A stretch of DNA of 64,000 nucleotides, from the NCBI GenBank assembly GCA_964589785.1, contig CAZPUQ010000005.1:215576-279575 (forward strand), in the 5' to 3' direction. This document shows positions 18,563-26,190 of the stretch, in pieces. The stretch is from JAGVSR01 sp964589785. Its GTDB lineage: Bacteria > Pseudomonadota > Alphaproteobacteria > Rhizobiales > Hyphomicrobiaceae. Positions within the stretch are counted from its first letter, which is position 1. Each line of letters opens with the position of its first letter. The notes under the pieces are model-generated. The model saw only the letters and a program-made list of their open reading frames with translations, was not told where the DNA came from and made no database searches. Made by a program: the position numbers and the translations under genes.

Positions 18563-19474
18563 TCAGGAAAACAGAATCGAGGACAGGCGCCGGCGCCCGT
18601 CGATCGTAAACTCGTCCTTCGGGCCCCAGACATCGAAGAGCTGAAGAAGCTGCTTGCGGGCGGCTTCCTCGTTCCATTTCCGGTCGCGGCTCACGATCGT
18701 CAGCAGATGATCGATCGCTTCGCCCTTGTAGCCGCTAGCCGCGAGCGCGACCGCCAGGTCGTAGCGGGCCTGGTGATCCCCCGGATCCTTGGCGATGCGC
18801 TGCTCGAGCGCCGCCGTCTCGCTCGCCCCGGCGGCCTTGGCCGACAGGTCGAGCGCGGCGCGAACGGCCTGGACCGCAGAAGTCGTCTCCTTGCCCGGCG
18901 GCACGAGGCTCAGCATCTGCTGCGCGCGCTCGGCGTCGCCCGTCTTGAGGTAGCAGCGCGCCAGTCCCGCCAGCGCCTCCACGTTCGTCTGGTCCTCCTG
19001 GAGCACGATCGAGTAGGCCTCGGCTGCGCCCTGCACGTCGCCGGCGTCGAACGCCTCCGCCGCCGCGCTGAGCAGGTCCTCCAGGCTCGGGCCCTGATCG
19101 GCCGTGGCCTCCTCGCCGAGCAAGCGGTCGATGAACTGGCGCAGCATGCTCTCGGGCTGCACGCCGACGAATCCGTCGAGCGGACGCCCGTCGCGGAAGG
19201 CATAGACGGTGGGCAGCGACTGCACGCGCAACTGCGCGGCGATCGAGGGATGCGCGTCGGTGTCGAGCTTCACGAGGCGGACCTTGCCGCCGTAGCTCTT
19301 GACGACCTTTTCCAGCACGGGGGCGAGCTGCTTGCAGGGGCCGCACCAGTTCGCCCAGAAGTCGACGAGCACGAGGACCGAGCGCGACGCCTCGACCACG
19401 TCCTTCATGAAGCCCGCAGTGGTCGTATCCTTGACGATATCGCCGGCGGGGGTTTTCGCCGAACCGATTTCCAT
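18563..19474 (-). CDS. cnoX: Thioredoxin-TPR co-chaperone (CnoX/YbbN-like)
   Basis: A 303-residue cytoplasmic protein. An N-terminal thioredoxin domain (about 15-125) keeps the active site WCGPC (Cys44, Cys47). It is followed by tetratricopeptide-like helices (about 130-300: SLEDLLSAAAEAF, ALAGLARCYLKTG). The YbbN/CnoX family combines holdase activity with protection of client cysteines and hands clients to GroEL or DnaK. The intact CxxC pair suggests real redox activity, unlike E. coli YbbN, which has SxxC. It is the first gene of the thioredoxin/LON/Trm112 cluster. Confidence 0.88.
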   Translation of the reverse strand: MEIGSAKTPAGDIVKDTTTAGFMKDVVEASRSVLVLVDFWANWCGPCKQLAPVLEKVVKSYGGKVRLVKLDTDAHPSIAAQLRVQSLPTVYAFRDGRPLDGFVGVQPESMLRQFIDRLLGEEATADQGPSLEDLLSAAAEAFDAGDVQGAAEAYSIVLQEDQTNVEALAGLARCYLKTGDAERAQQMLSLVPPGKETTSAVQAVRAALDLSAKAAGASETAALEQRIAKDPGDHQARYDLAVALAASGYKGEAIDHLLTIVSRDRKWNEEAARKQLLQLFDVWGPKDEFTIDGRRRLSSILFS

Positions 19475-19575
19475 TCCGTTCTCCTTGGCCGGTCTCGCGG
19501 CGGGTCCACGATCCTGGACGTCATCCTGGACGTCCGGTGCGGGATCGATGCGTAGCGTGCCGTCCCGCGGGCGCG

Positions 19576-20076
19576 TCAGTCGAGGGTGAGTGCCGTGATC
19601 CGAGGGTGATGTCCCGTGGCGCGAATGAACCGCAAAAGGTCCTCCCGCGCAATGCTCGTCGTGGCCGTATTCTCCATGGGATGCAAGTTGATGGTGTCGA
19701 AGGCCAGGAGGCTGCGGTCGAAGATGACCTCGACCTTGCCGTCGCGGTCGTTCATGACCGAGAACGCCGTCACCGAGCCGGGCTCGACGCCGAGCACCTG
19801 CTGCAGGAGTTCCGCCCGTCCGAAGCTCAGCCGCGCCGAGCCGATGACGGGCGGCAGCCGCTTCAGGTCCACCCGCGTGGCGTGGTGGGCAACGATCAGG
19901 AACAGGGCGCCCTTGGCATCCTTCAGGAACAGGTTCTTGGTGTGTCCGCCGGGAATCCTGTCATACAACTCGCCGCTCTCCTCGACCGTGTGAACGGGGT
20001 CGTGGTCGACCGTGGTGGTCTCAATGCCAAGCTCGGCAAGGCGTTCCATCAGGCGCTGGCGAAGGGGATGGGTCAC
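19576..20076 (-). CDS. YbaK/ProX-type aminoacyl-tRNA deacylase
   Basis: Trans-editing domain protein of the YbaK/EbsC family. The close relatives (ProX, PrdX) hydrolyse Ala-tRNA(Pro). Visible family features are HTVEESGEL, HTKNLFLKD and GSARLSFGRAELLQQVLGV. It then has PGSVTAFSVMND and the terminal ITALTLD. The frame is open to 20262, but the domain begins at THPLRQRLMERLAELG. Starting at GTG 20076 gives 166 residues, close to the family length; no strong ribosome-binding site supports any candidate, so the start is uncertain. The family call is firm; the exact tRNA substrate is inferred. Confidence 0.85.
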   Translation of the reverse strand: MTHPLRQRLMERLAELGIETTTVDHDPVHTVEESGELYDRIPGGHTKNLFLKDAKGALFLIVAHHATRVDLKRLPPVIGSARLSFGRAELLQQVLGVEPGSVTAFSVMNDRDGKVEVIFDRSLLAFDTINLHPMENTATTSIAREDLLRFIRATGHHPRITALTLD

Positions 20077-20224
20077 GGGCAGACTCGTGTGCGGGATGGC
20101 GGCAACGTTCAGCTCCCGGAGGTAGGGCGCCTTCGGCCCGCCGGCAAGCGGGACGTTCCGGTCCGTTTCCAGTTGACGGCCCGGAGGCGGCCTGTTATCC
20201 GCCTGCCTCCGGTGGCCGGTCGCC

Positions 20225-20253
20225 TTGATCGGGACACCGATGTCGCTTAAAGA
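20225..20253 (+). promoter_or_regulatory. Candidate promoter of the tRNA-Gly gene
   Basis: A -35-like TTGATC (20225-20230) and a -10-like TAAAGA (20248-20253) are separated by 17 bp. They are placed so that transcription would begin about 15 bases before the mature tRNA. The -10 is only a half match to consensus. Confidence 0.45.
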
Positions 20254-20273
20254 CAGCGGCATTCGAACAGGAC

Positions 20274-20348
20274 GCGGGTGTAGCTCAGCGGTAGAGCATC
20301 ACGTTGCCAACGTGAGGGTCGAGGGTTCGATCCCCTTCGCCCGCTCCA
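20274..20348 (+). tRNA. tRNA-Gly(GCC)
   Basis: A complete cloverleaf: acceptor arms GCGGGTG (20274-20280) and CGCCCGC (20338-20344), D arm GCTC/GAGC, and anticodon stem TCACG/CGTGA. The loop is TTGCCAA with anticodon GCC at 20306-20308, and the T arm contains GGTTCGATCC. The discriminator is U and the CCA end is encoded (20346-20348). The GCC anticodon reads GGC and GGT, the common glycine codons here. Confidence 0.98.
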
Positions 20349-20396
20349 TTCGAACTCTCCTCATGCAATATGGCCGGTCGATCGACGCGCGCCGCC

Positions 20397-21251
20397 TCAC
20401 GCGGCGGTGACCGCCGACTGATGCTCGTCCATGCGCTGCAAGAGCTCCTCGGTGAGCGCGCGGATGGCGCCGCCGACGTGTCCTGGGTACTTCGCGAAAT
20501 ACGACCGGTCCTGCGTGCGGAAGCGGGCCGCGTCTTGCAGCGACTGCGCGCGGGGCACCACGCCCGCGAAGAGATAATTCTCCGGATTGTCCGCGAGCCA
20601 CCGATGGTATTCCATCTCGGTCGCGGACGACTGGTCCATCATGTTGACGATGACGCCGAGGTTCTGCGCGAAGCCCATCTCCGGGTTGAACGCCTTGAAC
20701 CGGCGGAAGACATCGAGGCCGCAGACGGACACATAGTCGGCCTTCGTCGGGGAGATGTGGAAATCCGCCTCGCGCAGCCAGCTTTCCGTCAGCACCGACA
20801 GGCCGGGGGGACAGTCGACGAGGACCACGTCGAACACGCTGCGGACCTCGGCGAGAAGCTGGGCTATCCCGGAGCGCAGGCGTCCGTGCAGTTGCTCCTT
20901 GGAGACCTCGCGCTCGAACAGCGTGAGCTGCATATCGCTCGCGATGAGGAACACCGAGCGCGCGTCGTCCACATCGCCCACGTCGCGGATGACGACGCGG
21001 GACCAGTCGGGCGCGCCGCCCTGGAGCACGCGGGCGACAAGGTGGTCGACGAGGGTGAGACCTTCGGACTGCAGGCGGTGCAGATTGGCGACCGAGGTCA
21101 GCATGCTCGAGACGCTGGCCTGCGCGTCGCTGTCGATCACGAGCACGTTCTTGCCGTGGTAGGCCGACAGCGTCTCGGCAAGGGCCAGCACCAGCGTCGA
21201 CTTGCCGACCCCGCCCTTCGTATTCATAACGGCAATGGTATTGCGCGGCAT
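20397..21251 (-). CDS. Orphan ParA/MinD-family ATPase
   Basis: A 284-residue deviant-Walker ATPase. Walker A is KGGVGKST at 12-19, with the signature lysine at the start. Switch I is DSDAQASVS and Walker B is DVVLVDCPPGLS. A C-terminal part contains NMMDQSSATEMEYHRW and SYFAKYPGHVGGAI. No ParB, MipZ or plasmid replication gene is adjacent, so it is not a standard partition pair. Related solitary ParA proteins position cellular cargos such as chemoreceptors, carboxysomes or polar proteins. The ATG at 21251 is preferred over 21320, since the motif TIAVMNTKGG then falls at the N-terminus as usual. It is convergent with the tRNA. Confidence 0.87.
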   Translation of the reverse strand: MPRNTIAVMNTKGGVGKSTLVLALAETLSAYHGKNVLVIDSDAQASVSSMLTSVANLHRLQSEGLTLVDHLVARVLQGGAPDWSRVVIRDVGDVDDARSVFLIASDMQLTLFEREVSKEQLHGRLRSGIAQLLAEVRSVFDVVLVDCPPGLSVLTESWLREADFHISPTKADYVSVCGLDVFRRFKAFNPEMGFAQNLGVIVNMMDQSSATEMEYHRWLADNPENYLFAGVVPRAQSLQDAARFRTQDRSYFAKYPGHVGGAIRALTEELLQRMDEHQSAVTAA

Positions 21252-21402
21252 CGCGCGTGACCCACCCCTCGATGCCTCTTCCGGCTGCCCCAGAGCGCCG
21301 ACAGGCGCTCCTGCCGCCACCGTGAGCGCCGAACGGCCGCGCCCGGCCCTACCCTGTGCGGGCCGATTGTGGCGGTCTCGGGGTCGGGCGGGCGTAGGGA
21401 CG

Positions 21403-22143
21403 CTACCAGCGGGCGCCGATCGGCCGCCACCCCATTCCGCCCGAGCGCACCCTCACGACCCGGCGCTCGAAGCCATAGACGGGCGGCTCCGTGACGACGT
21501 GGGTCGCAGCCGGGCGCACGACGACCGGCCGCGCGACGAGGCGGGTCACGGGAGGCGCATAGATGTGGCGGACGCCGGCCGGGCGCATGATGACCGTGCG
21601 CGGGACGTCGGCGTAGATGGGCGGGGTGAACACCGGCACGCGGCGGCCGGGATCGACGACGACCGGCCGCGCCACCGTTCGGGTCACCGGCGCCGATCGC
21701 TCGAGACACTTGATCATGCGGCCGTGGCGATCGCGTTTGGTGACCCAGCGGGCGCGTCCCGGACGCACGACCACCTCCTCGTGCACCGTGCCGACGATCG
21801 GCGGGGTCGTATGGTAGGCGACCATGCCGGGCTGCACGAGCTCGCGGCGGACGATCGTTCCGTAAAGAGGCGGCACGGGGACCGCGTAAGAGCGGGCGGG
21901 CACCACGACCTCGTGCTCGATGCGCTCGGCGACGACGGGCGGGAGGTGGACGACGCGCTCCCGGGGCGGCCGCACCAGCACCGGCCGTTCGACCGTGCGA
22001 TAGACGTCGGGAAGGCGTACGCGCTCGTAGCAGGCAACCGCATCCCCGCGGCAGCCGCCGCCCGCCGTGGCGGGAAGGGTGAGGCCGAAGAGGACCGCGA
22101 CGGCGGTTCCGGCTGCGACGCACCGGCCTGCGGAAAAGGTCAT
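21403..22143 (-). CDS. Secreted repeat protein of unknown function
   Basis: I do not recognise a named family. The 246-residue protein has a signal peptide (about 1-28, hydrophobic core TAVAVLFGLTLPATA) and three cysteines in the mature part (31, 38, 146). Roughly eight degenerate copies of a 20-25-residue unit follow (residues ~49-232). The unit is R-x-V-x-R-P-V-V-V-x-P, a spacer, then a PP-[ILV]-[YV] turn, as in VARPVVVDPGRR then FTPPIYADV. It is very rich in Val, Arg and Pro, with high predicted charge, so an exported beta-rich or extended protein is likely. The ATG at 22143 is preferred (GGAG about 9 bases upstream) over 22167. It is divergent from lemA. Confidence 0.75.
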   Translation of the reverse strand: MTFSAGRCVAAGTAVAVLFGLTLPATAGGGCRGDAVACYERVRLPDVYRTVERPVLVRPPRERVVHLPPVVAERIEHEVVVPARSYAVPVPPLYGTIVRRELVQPGMVAYHTTPPIVGTVHEEVVVRPGRARWVTKRDRHGRMIKCLERSAPVTRTVARPVVVDPGRRVPVFTPPIYADVPRTVIMRPAGVRHIYAPPVTRLVARPVVVRPAATHVVTEPPVYGFERRVVRVRSGGMGWRPIGARW

Positions 22144-22285
22144 GGGAACGCACTCCACGTGAAACATCGCCCGCGTGGCACCCTATCGGCTCGCCGGCGG
22201 CGGCCGAAGCGGCGCTCAAGATCAGGGTAAAGACGGACGCGGACGGGCGTGCAACGGACGTTGCCCGCGCGGGTCGCTTTCTGGC

Positions 22286-22313
22286 TTGTCTTCTGGCAGC
22301 CCAAGTTTATGAC
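22286..22313 (+). promoter_or_regulatory. Candidate promoter of lemA
   Basis: TTGTCT (22286-22291) and TATGAC (22308-22313) are spaced by 16 bp, each a 4/6 consensus match. They lie about 35 bases before the lemA start and its GGAGG site. Confidence 0.4.
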
Positions 22314-22347
22314 CTAGAGGTGTCAACCTTCGGAGGCTTCTCGCGTC

Positions 22348-22974
22348 ATGGCTGCTTCGTCATTGTTCCGCACCAGCCGCCCGCTGGTGCTCGCCTTCGT
22401 GCTCGCCCTGTCGGTTCCGCTCGCCGGCTGCGGCATCAACAACATTCCGACCTACGAGCAGAATGCCAAGGCTGCGTGGTCGGAGGTGCTCAATACCTAC
22501 AAGAGCCGCTCCGATCTGATCCCGAACCTCGTCGAGACTGTGAAGGGCTTCGCCGAGCAGGAAAGGACGGTCCTGACCGAGGTGGTCGAGGCGCGGGCGA
22601 AGGCGACGAGCGTGAACGTGCCGCCGGATATCCTGACCAATCCGGAGGCGATGAAGAACTTCCAGGATGCGCAGAACCAGCTCGGCGGGGCGCTCGGCCG
22701 CCTGCTCGCCGTCGTCGAACGCTATCCCGACATCAAGTCGGGACAGAACTTCCTGGCGCTTCAGAGCCAGATCGAGGGCATCGAGAACAAGATCCGCATC
22801 GCGCGCAGCGACTACATCCAGGCTGTCCGCCAGTTCAATACCGAGCTCACGACTATTCCCGGCCGCTGGTGGCGCGCACTCATGTATCCGGACAAGGTGG
22901 AGATGGCGACGTTCGACATTCCCGCCGAGGAGCAGAGGGTGCCCAAGGTCGATTTCGGCACGCAGAGGAACTGA
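22348..22974 (+). CDS. lemA: LemA-family lipoprotein
   Basis: A 208-residue envelope protein. The N-terminus is a lipoprotein signal (about 11-28) ending in the lipobox LAGC with Cys28. The LemA domain follows: NAKAAWSEVLNTYKSRSDLIPNLVETVKGFA in segments, then QSQIEGIENKIRIARSDYIQAVRQFN. LemA proteins are helical and membrane-anchored with no agreed biochemical role. They are often encoded with TPM-domain proteins, exactly as here (next two genes). The start ATG at 22348 has GGAGG about 10 bases upstream. The lipobox means it is probably lipid-anchored rather than held by a transmembrane helix. Confidence 0.93.
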   Translation: MAASSLFRTSRPLVLAFVLALSVPLAGCGINNIPTYEQNAKAAWSEVLNTYKSRSDLIPNLVETVKGFAEQERTVLTEVVEARAKATSVNVPPDILTNPEAMKNFQDAQNQLGGALGRLLAVVERYPDIKSGQNFLALQSQIEGIENKIRIARSDYIQAVRQFNTELTTIPGRWWRALMYPDKVEMATFDIPAEEQRVPKVDFGTQRN

Positions 22975-23014
22975 TCGCTGCCGATCGGCAAAGAGTCCGG
23001 CCGTAGGACGGCAC

Positions 23015-23893
23015 ATGATGGCGGCTGAGATCCGACCCTTCGCTCGTAATCCCGCGCGGCACGGCTGGAGAGAGCCACGTCTGCGGGCTCGGAACGGCAG
23101 GTTCGGCGCCGGGCTCATCGTTGCCGTGCTGGCGAGCCTGATGCTCTACCCCGTCTCTGAGGTCCGCGCGGCCGATCCGGTCTTTCCGGCGCTGACGGGG
23201 CGGATCGTCGACGAGGCGGACCTGTTGACGGCGGAGGACAAGGCGCGGCTCACCGCAACGCTGCAGTCGCTCGAGGGCACGTCGTCCGATCAGCTCGCGA
23301 TCGTCACGCTGAAGTCTCTGCAGGGCTTCTCGATCGAGGATTTCGGCTACAAGCTCGGCCGTCACTGGGGCATCGGGCAGGCCGGCCAGGACAACGGTGT
23401 CCTTCTCATCGTGGCGCCGAACGAGCGCAAGGTGCGCATCGAGGTCGGCAAGCGGCTCGAGCCGGTGCTGACCGATGCCATGAGCCGGCTCATCATCGAG
23501 AACGCCATCCTGCCGGGCTTCCGGCGCGGCGACTTCGCGGCCGGCATTGCTGCCGGCGTGCGCGACATCAAGGACGTGCTGCTCGGCGATGCGGAGGCCG
23601 TGAAGCGGCGTGCGCGCAGCCTCCATCAGGCGCCCGAGTTCGATTGGCTCGCGGCGCTCATCATCGCGATCTGGGTCCTGATCGTCCTCTATTCGATCTA
23701 TCAGCAGCACAAGCAGGCGCAGCGGATGCCGCAGCCGGCCGGTCGTCAGCGCCGGCGAGGGCGCCGCTTCGATCGCGACGGCGGCATCATCATCTTCCCC
23801 GGCGGGTCCGGCAACTGGAGCGGCGGTGGTGGCGGGGGCTGGTCGGGCGGCGGCGGCACGTTCAGCGGCGGCGGCGCCTCGGGGAGCTGGTGA
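23015..23893 (+). CDS. TPM-domain (YgcG-family) membrane protein with Gly/Trp-rich tail
   Basis: A 292-residue protein. A signal or anchor helix (about 30-50) precedes the TPM domain (about 58-185: GRIVDEADLLT, QLAIVTLKSLQG, GQAGQDNGVLLIVAPNERKVRIEVG). A second membrane helix (about 212-232, LAALIIAIWVLIVLYSIY) and a basic linker follow. The tail is made of GGGGGGW- and SGGGG-type repeats (about 265-292). TPM domains are found in thylakoid photosystem II repair and in bacterial YgcG proteins. A role in envelope protein quality control is inferred. The first of two adjacent ATGs (23015, 23018) follows a TAGGAC site. It lies 40 bp after lemA. Confidence 0.9.
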   Translation: MMAAEIRPFARNPARHGWREPRLRARNGRFGAGLIVAVLASLMLYPVSEVRAADPVFPALTGRIVDEADLLTAEDKARLTATLQSLEGTSSDQLAIVTLKSLQGFSIEDFGYKLGRHWGIGQAGQDNGVLLIVAPNERKVRIEVGKRLEPVLTDAMSRLIIENAILPGFRRGDFAAGIAAGVRDIKDVLLGDAEAVKRRARSLHQAPEFDWLAALIIAIWVLIVLYSIYQQHKQAQRMPQPAGRQRRRGRRFDRDGGIIIFPGGSGNWSGGGGGGWSGGGGTFSGGGASGSW

Positions 23894-23914
23894 AAGGGCA
23901 GGGAGACGCACGGC

Positions 23915-24532
23915 ATGGCGTTCATCTCGGAGAAGGACCACGTGCGCATCGCGGATGCGATTGCCGCGGCCGAGCGCAGGACCTCCGGCGAGATCGTCGC
24001 CGTCTTGAGCGGCGAAAGCGCGAGCTACATGCACGTGCCGTTCCTGTGGGCCGGTCTCATCGCCCTCATCGTGCCGTGGCCGCTCATCTATCTGACATGG
24101 TGGCCGGTGCAGTGGATCTATCTCGCCCAGCTCGCCGTCTTCCTCCTCGTTCTGCTCCTGACGCTGCCGCGCCGCGTGCGGTTCGCGCTCGTGCCCGGCG
24201 ACATCAAGCGCCTGCGTGCGCATCGCCGGGCAGTCGAGCAGTTCCTGGTGCAGAACCTGCACACGACCACGGGCCGCACGGGCGTCCTCATCTATGTCTC
24301 GGTGGCGGAGCATTATGCCGAGATCATCGCAGATACGGCGATCGATGCGAAGGTCGAGAAGGGAACGTGGCAGGCGATCGTCGACGGGCTGACCGCCGAC
24401 ATTGGCGCGGGTCGCGCGGGCGACGGCTTCGTGCACGCGATCGAGCGCTCGGGCGAGCTGCTGGCGCAGCACGTCCCACCCGGATCGCGCGACCCCAACG
24501 AGCTGCCCAATCACCTGATCGTCATCGATTAG
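23915..24532 (+). CDS. TPM-domain membrane protein
   Basis: The second TPM protein of the cluster, 205 residues. It begins directly in the TPM fold (SEKDHVRIADAIAAAERRTSGEIVAVLS). That fold is interrupted by two transmembrane helices (about 44-62 and 69-86) and resumes with LVQNLHTTTGRTGVLIYVSVAEHYAEIIAD. No signal peptide is seen. This is the usual third partner of lemA-TPM cassettes. It lies 21 bp after the previous gene, so the three genes should be one operon. Confidence 0.88.
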   Translation: MAFISEKDHVRIADAIAAAERRTSGEIVAVLSGESASYMHVPFLWAGLIALIVPWPLIYLTWWPVQWIYLAQLAVFLLVLLLTLPRRVRFALVPGDIKRLRAHRRAVEQFLVQNLHTTTGRTGVLIYVSVAEHYAEIIADTAIDAKVEKGTWQAIVDGLTADIGAGRAGDGFVHAIERSGELLAQHVPPGSRDPNELPNHLIVID

Positions 24533-24610
24533 ACACGCTTGCGCGGGCACGATCTGCAGTCGCGATCGGCCGCGGCCGGTACCGGGGATGCACGGGGGAG
24601 GCACTGGGGA

Positions 24611-26020
24611 ATGGCAACCACACAAGCCGTGATCCAACCGGGGGCAAGCGCGACGGCCGAGCAGGCGCCGCTGCGTGCGCTCGTTGCGTGGACGCTCTAC
24701 GATTTCGCGGCTCAGCCCTACTATACGCTCGTGCTGACGTTCCTGTTCGCTCCCTATTTCGCGAGCGGGGTCGTCGGCGATGTCGCACTCGGGCAGACCA
24801 TCTGGGGCTACGGTGCGGCCGCGGCGAGCGTTCTGATTGCCGTCGGGAGCCCGTTTCTCGGCGCGCTCGCGGACGGACGCGGTCGCCGCAAGCCGTGGAT
24901 CGCCTTGTTCTCCGCCGTGCTGATCGCAGGGCTCGCGACCCTGTGGCTCGCTGTCCCCGGCGCACCGAAGGAAACGATCGCCCTCGTCATCCTCGCCTTC
25001 ATTGCGGCGACGGCGGCGGCCGAGTTCTCGTCCGTCTTCACCAACAGCATGATGCCGAGCCTGGTGCGGCCGAGCGCGCTCGGCCGTCTCTCCGGCATCG
25101 GCTGGGGCGTGGGCTATCTCGGCGGTCTTGCGAGCCTCGCCCTCGTCGCGGGCCTCATCGTGACGAGCACGGCGACCGGCAAGACGCTCTTCGGCCTTGA
25201 TCCGATCCTGCCGCTCGATACGGCAACGCGCGAGGCGGACCGTCTCGTCGGACCGGTCGCGGCGATCTGGTACGCCGTGTTCATGATTCCCTTCTTCCTC
25301 TTCGTGCCCGACGTGAAGCCGCGTCCTCTGCGCGCGGGCGCGTCCCGCCTGTCTCCGGCTGCCCAGCTTTGGCACACGGTCCGCAGCCTGCCCGGCAATC
25401 GCGACATGCTGTATTTTCTGATTGCGCGCATGCTCTACGCCGATGGCCTCGCCGCGATCTTCGCGTTCGGCGGCATCTACGGCACGGCCGTGTTCGGTTG
25501 GGGCGCGCTGGAGCTCGGTCTCTTCGGCATCATCCTGTCGGTGACCGGCATGGTCGGGGCGGTCGTCGGCGGCTTCTTCGACGACCGAGCGGGGTCGAAG
25601 ACCGTCATCCTCATCTCGCTCGTCCTGTTGCTTGCCGGCGCCGTCGGCATTCTCTCGGTCGACAAGACGCACGTGCTGTTCACGGTCGAGGTGCCCGCCA
25701 AGGAGGCCGCGTCGGCACCCTTCTCCTCCGTCGGCGAGCAGACGTTCCTCGCCTTCGCGCTGATCGTCGGGCTCGTCGCCGCGCCGGTGCAGGCGGCGAG
25801 CCGCGCGCTGCTTGCGCGGCTGGCCCCGCCCGACCAGATTACCCAGTTCTTCGGCCTCTTTGCCTTCTCGGGCAAGGTGACGGCCTTCCTGGCGCCGTTC
25901 CTGGTGGCAACGGTGACCATGGCGACCGGCAGCCAGCGGCTCGGAATGGCCTCGATCGCGCTCTTCCTGGTCGCCGGCATGGTGCTGATGCTCCCCGTTC
26001 GCGAGCCGCCATCCCGTTGA
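24611..26020 (+). CDS. MFS transporter, UMF1/Atg22-like family
   Basis: A 469-residue inner-membrane permease with about 12 hydrophobic helices. The N-terminus carries LVAWTLYDFAAQPYYTLVLTF, a signature of the UMF1/Atg22 group of the major facilitator superfamily. The loop after helix 2-3 is GALADGRGRRKPW, the MFS motif A. Yeast Atg22 exports amino acids from the vacuole; bacterial substrates are unknown. The start ATG at 24611 is preceded by GGGGGAGG. It lies 78 bp after the TPM gene, so cotranscription is possible. Confidence 0.87.
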   Translation: MATTQAVIQPGASATAEQAPLRALVAWTLYDFAAQPYYTLVLTFLFAPYFASGVVGDVALGQTIWGYGAAAASVLIAVGSPFLGALADGRGRRKPWIALFSAVLIAGLATLWLAVPGAPKETIALVILAFIAATAAAEFSSVFTNSMMPSLVRPSALGRLSGIGWGVGYLGGLASLALVAGLIVTSTATGKTLFGLDPILPLDTATREADRLVGPVAAIWYAVFMIPFFLFVPDVKPRPLRAGASRLSPAAQLWHTVRSLPGNRDMLYFLIARMLYADGLAAIFAFGGIYGTAVFGWGALELGLFGIILSVTGMVGAVVGGFFDDRAGSKTVILISLVLLLAGAVGILSVDKTHVLFTVEVPAKEAASAPFSSVGEQTFLAFALIVGLVAAPVQAASRALLARLAPPDQITQFFGLFAFSGKVTAFLAPFLVATVTMATGSQRLGMASIALFLVAGMVLMLPVREPPSR

Positions 26021-26190
26021 GCGGCCATACCAATCGTCTTGGACCCGACAAGCTGTGGGCGGCCGCGGCGTGCGGTCGGCAAGCCTTGACAGTCCTATGA
26101 CGCCGCGCGCATCGTCCGCCGCGAATTCTGCTCACCCGGCCCCGCCGGCGCCGATGTGCCGAGAGGGTGCCGCAGCGACGAGGCTTCCCC

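Noticed and set aside
20274..20348. tRNA-Gly as the attachment site of a genomic island
   Set aside because: No integrase, no repeat of the tRNA 3' end nearby, and flanking genes are ordinary housekeeping or envelope genes.
23800..23893. A short tandem DNA repeat (GGC/GGT-rich) at the end of the TPM gene
   Set aside because: It is the coding sequence of the Gly/Ser/Trp-rich tail typical of YgcG-type proteins, not a separate repeat element.
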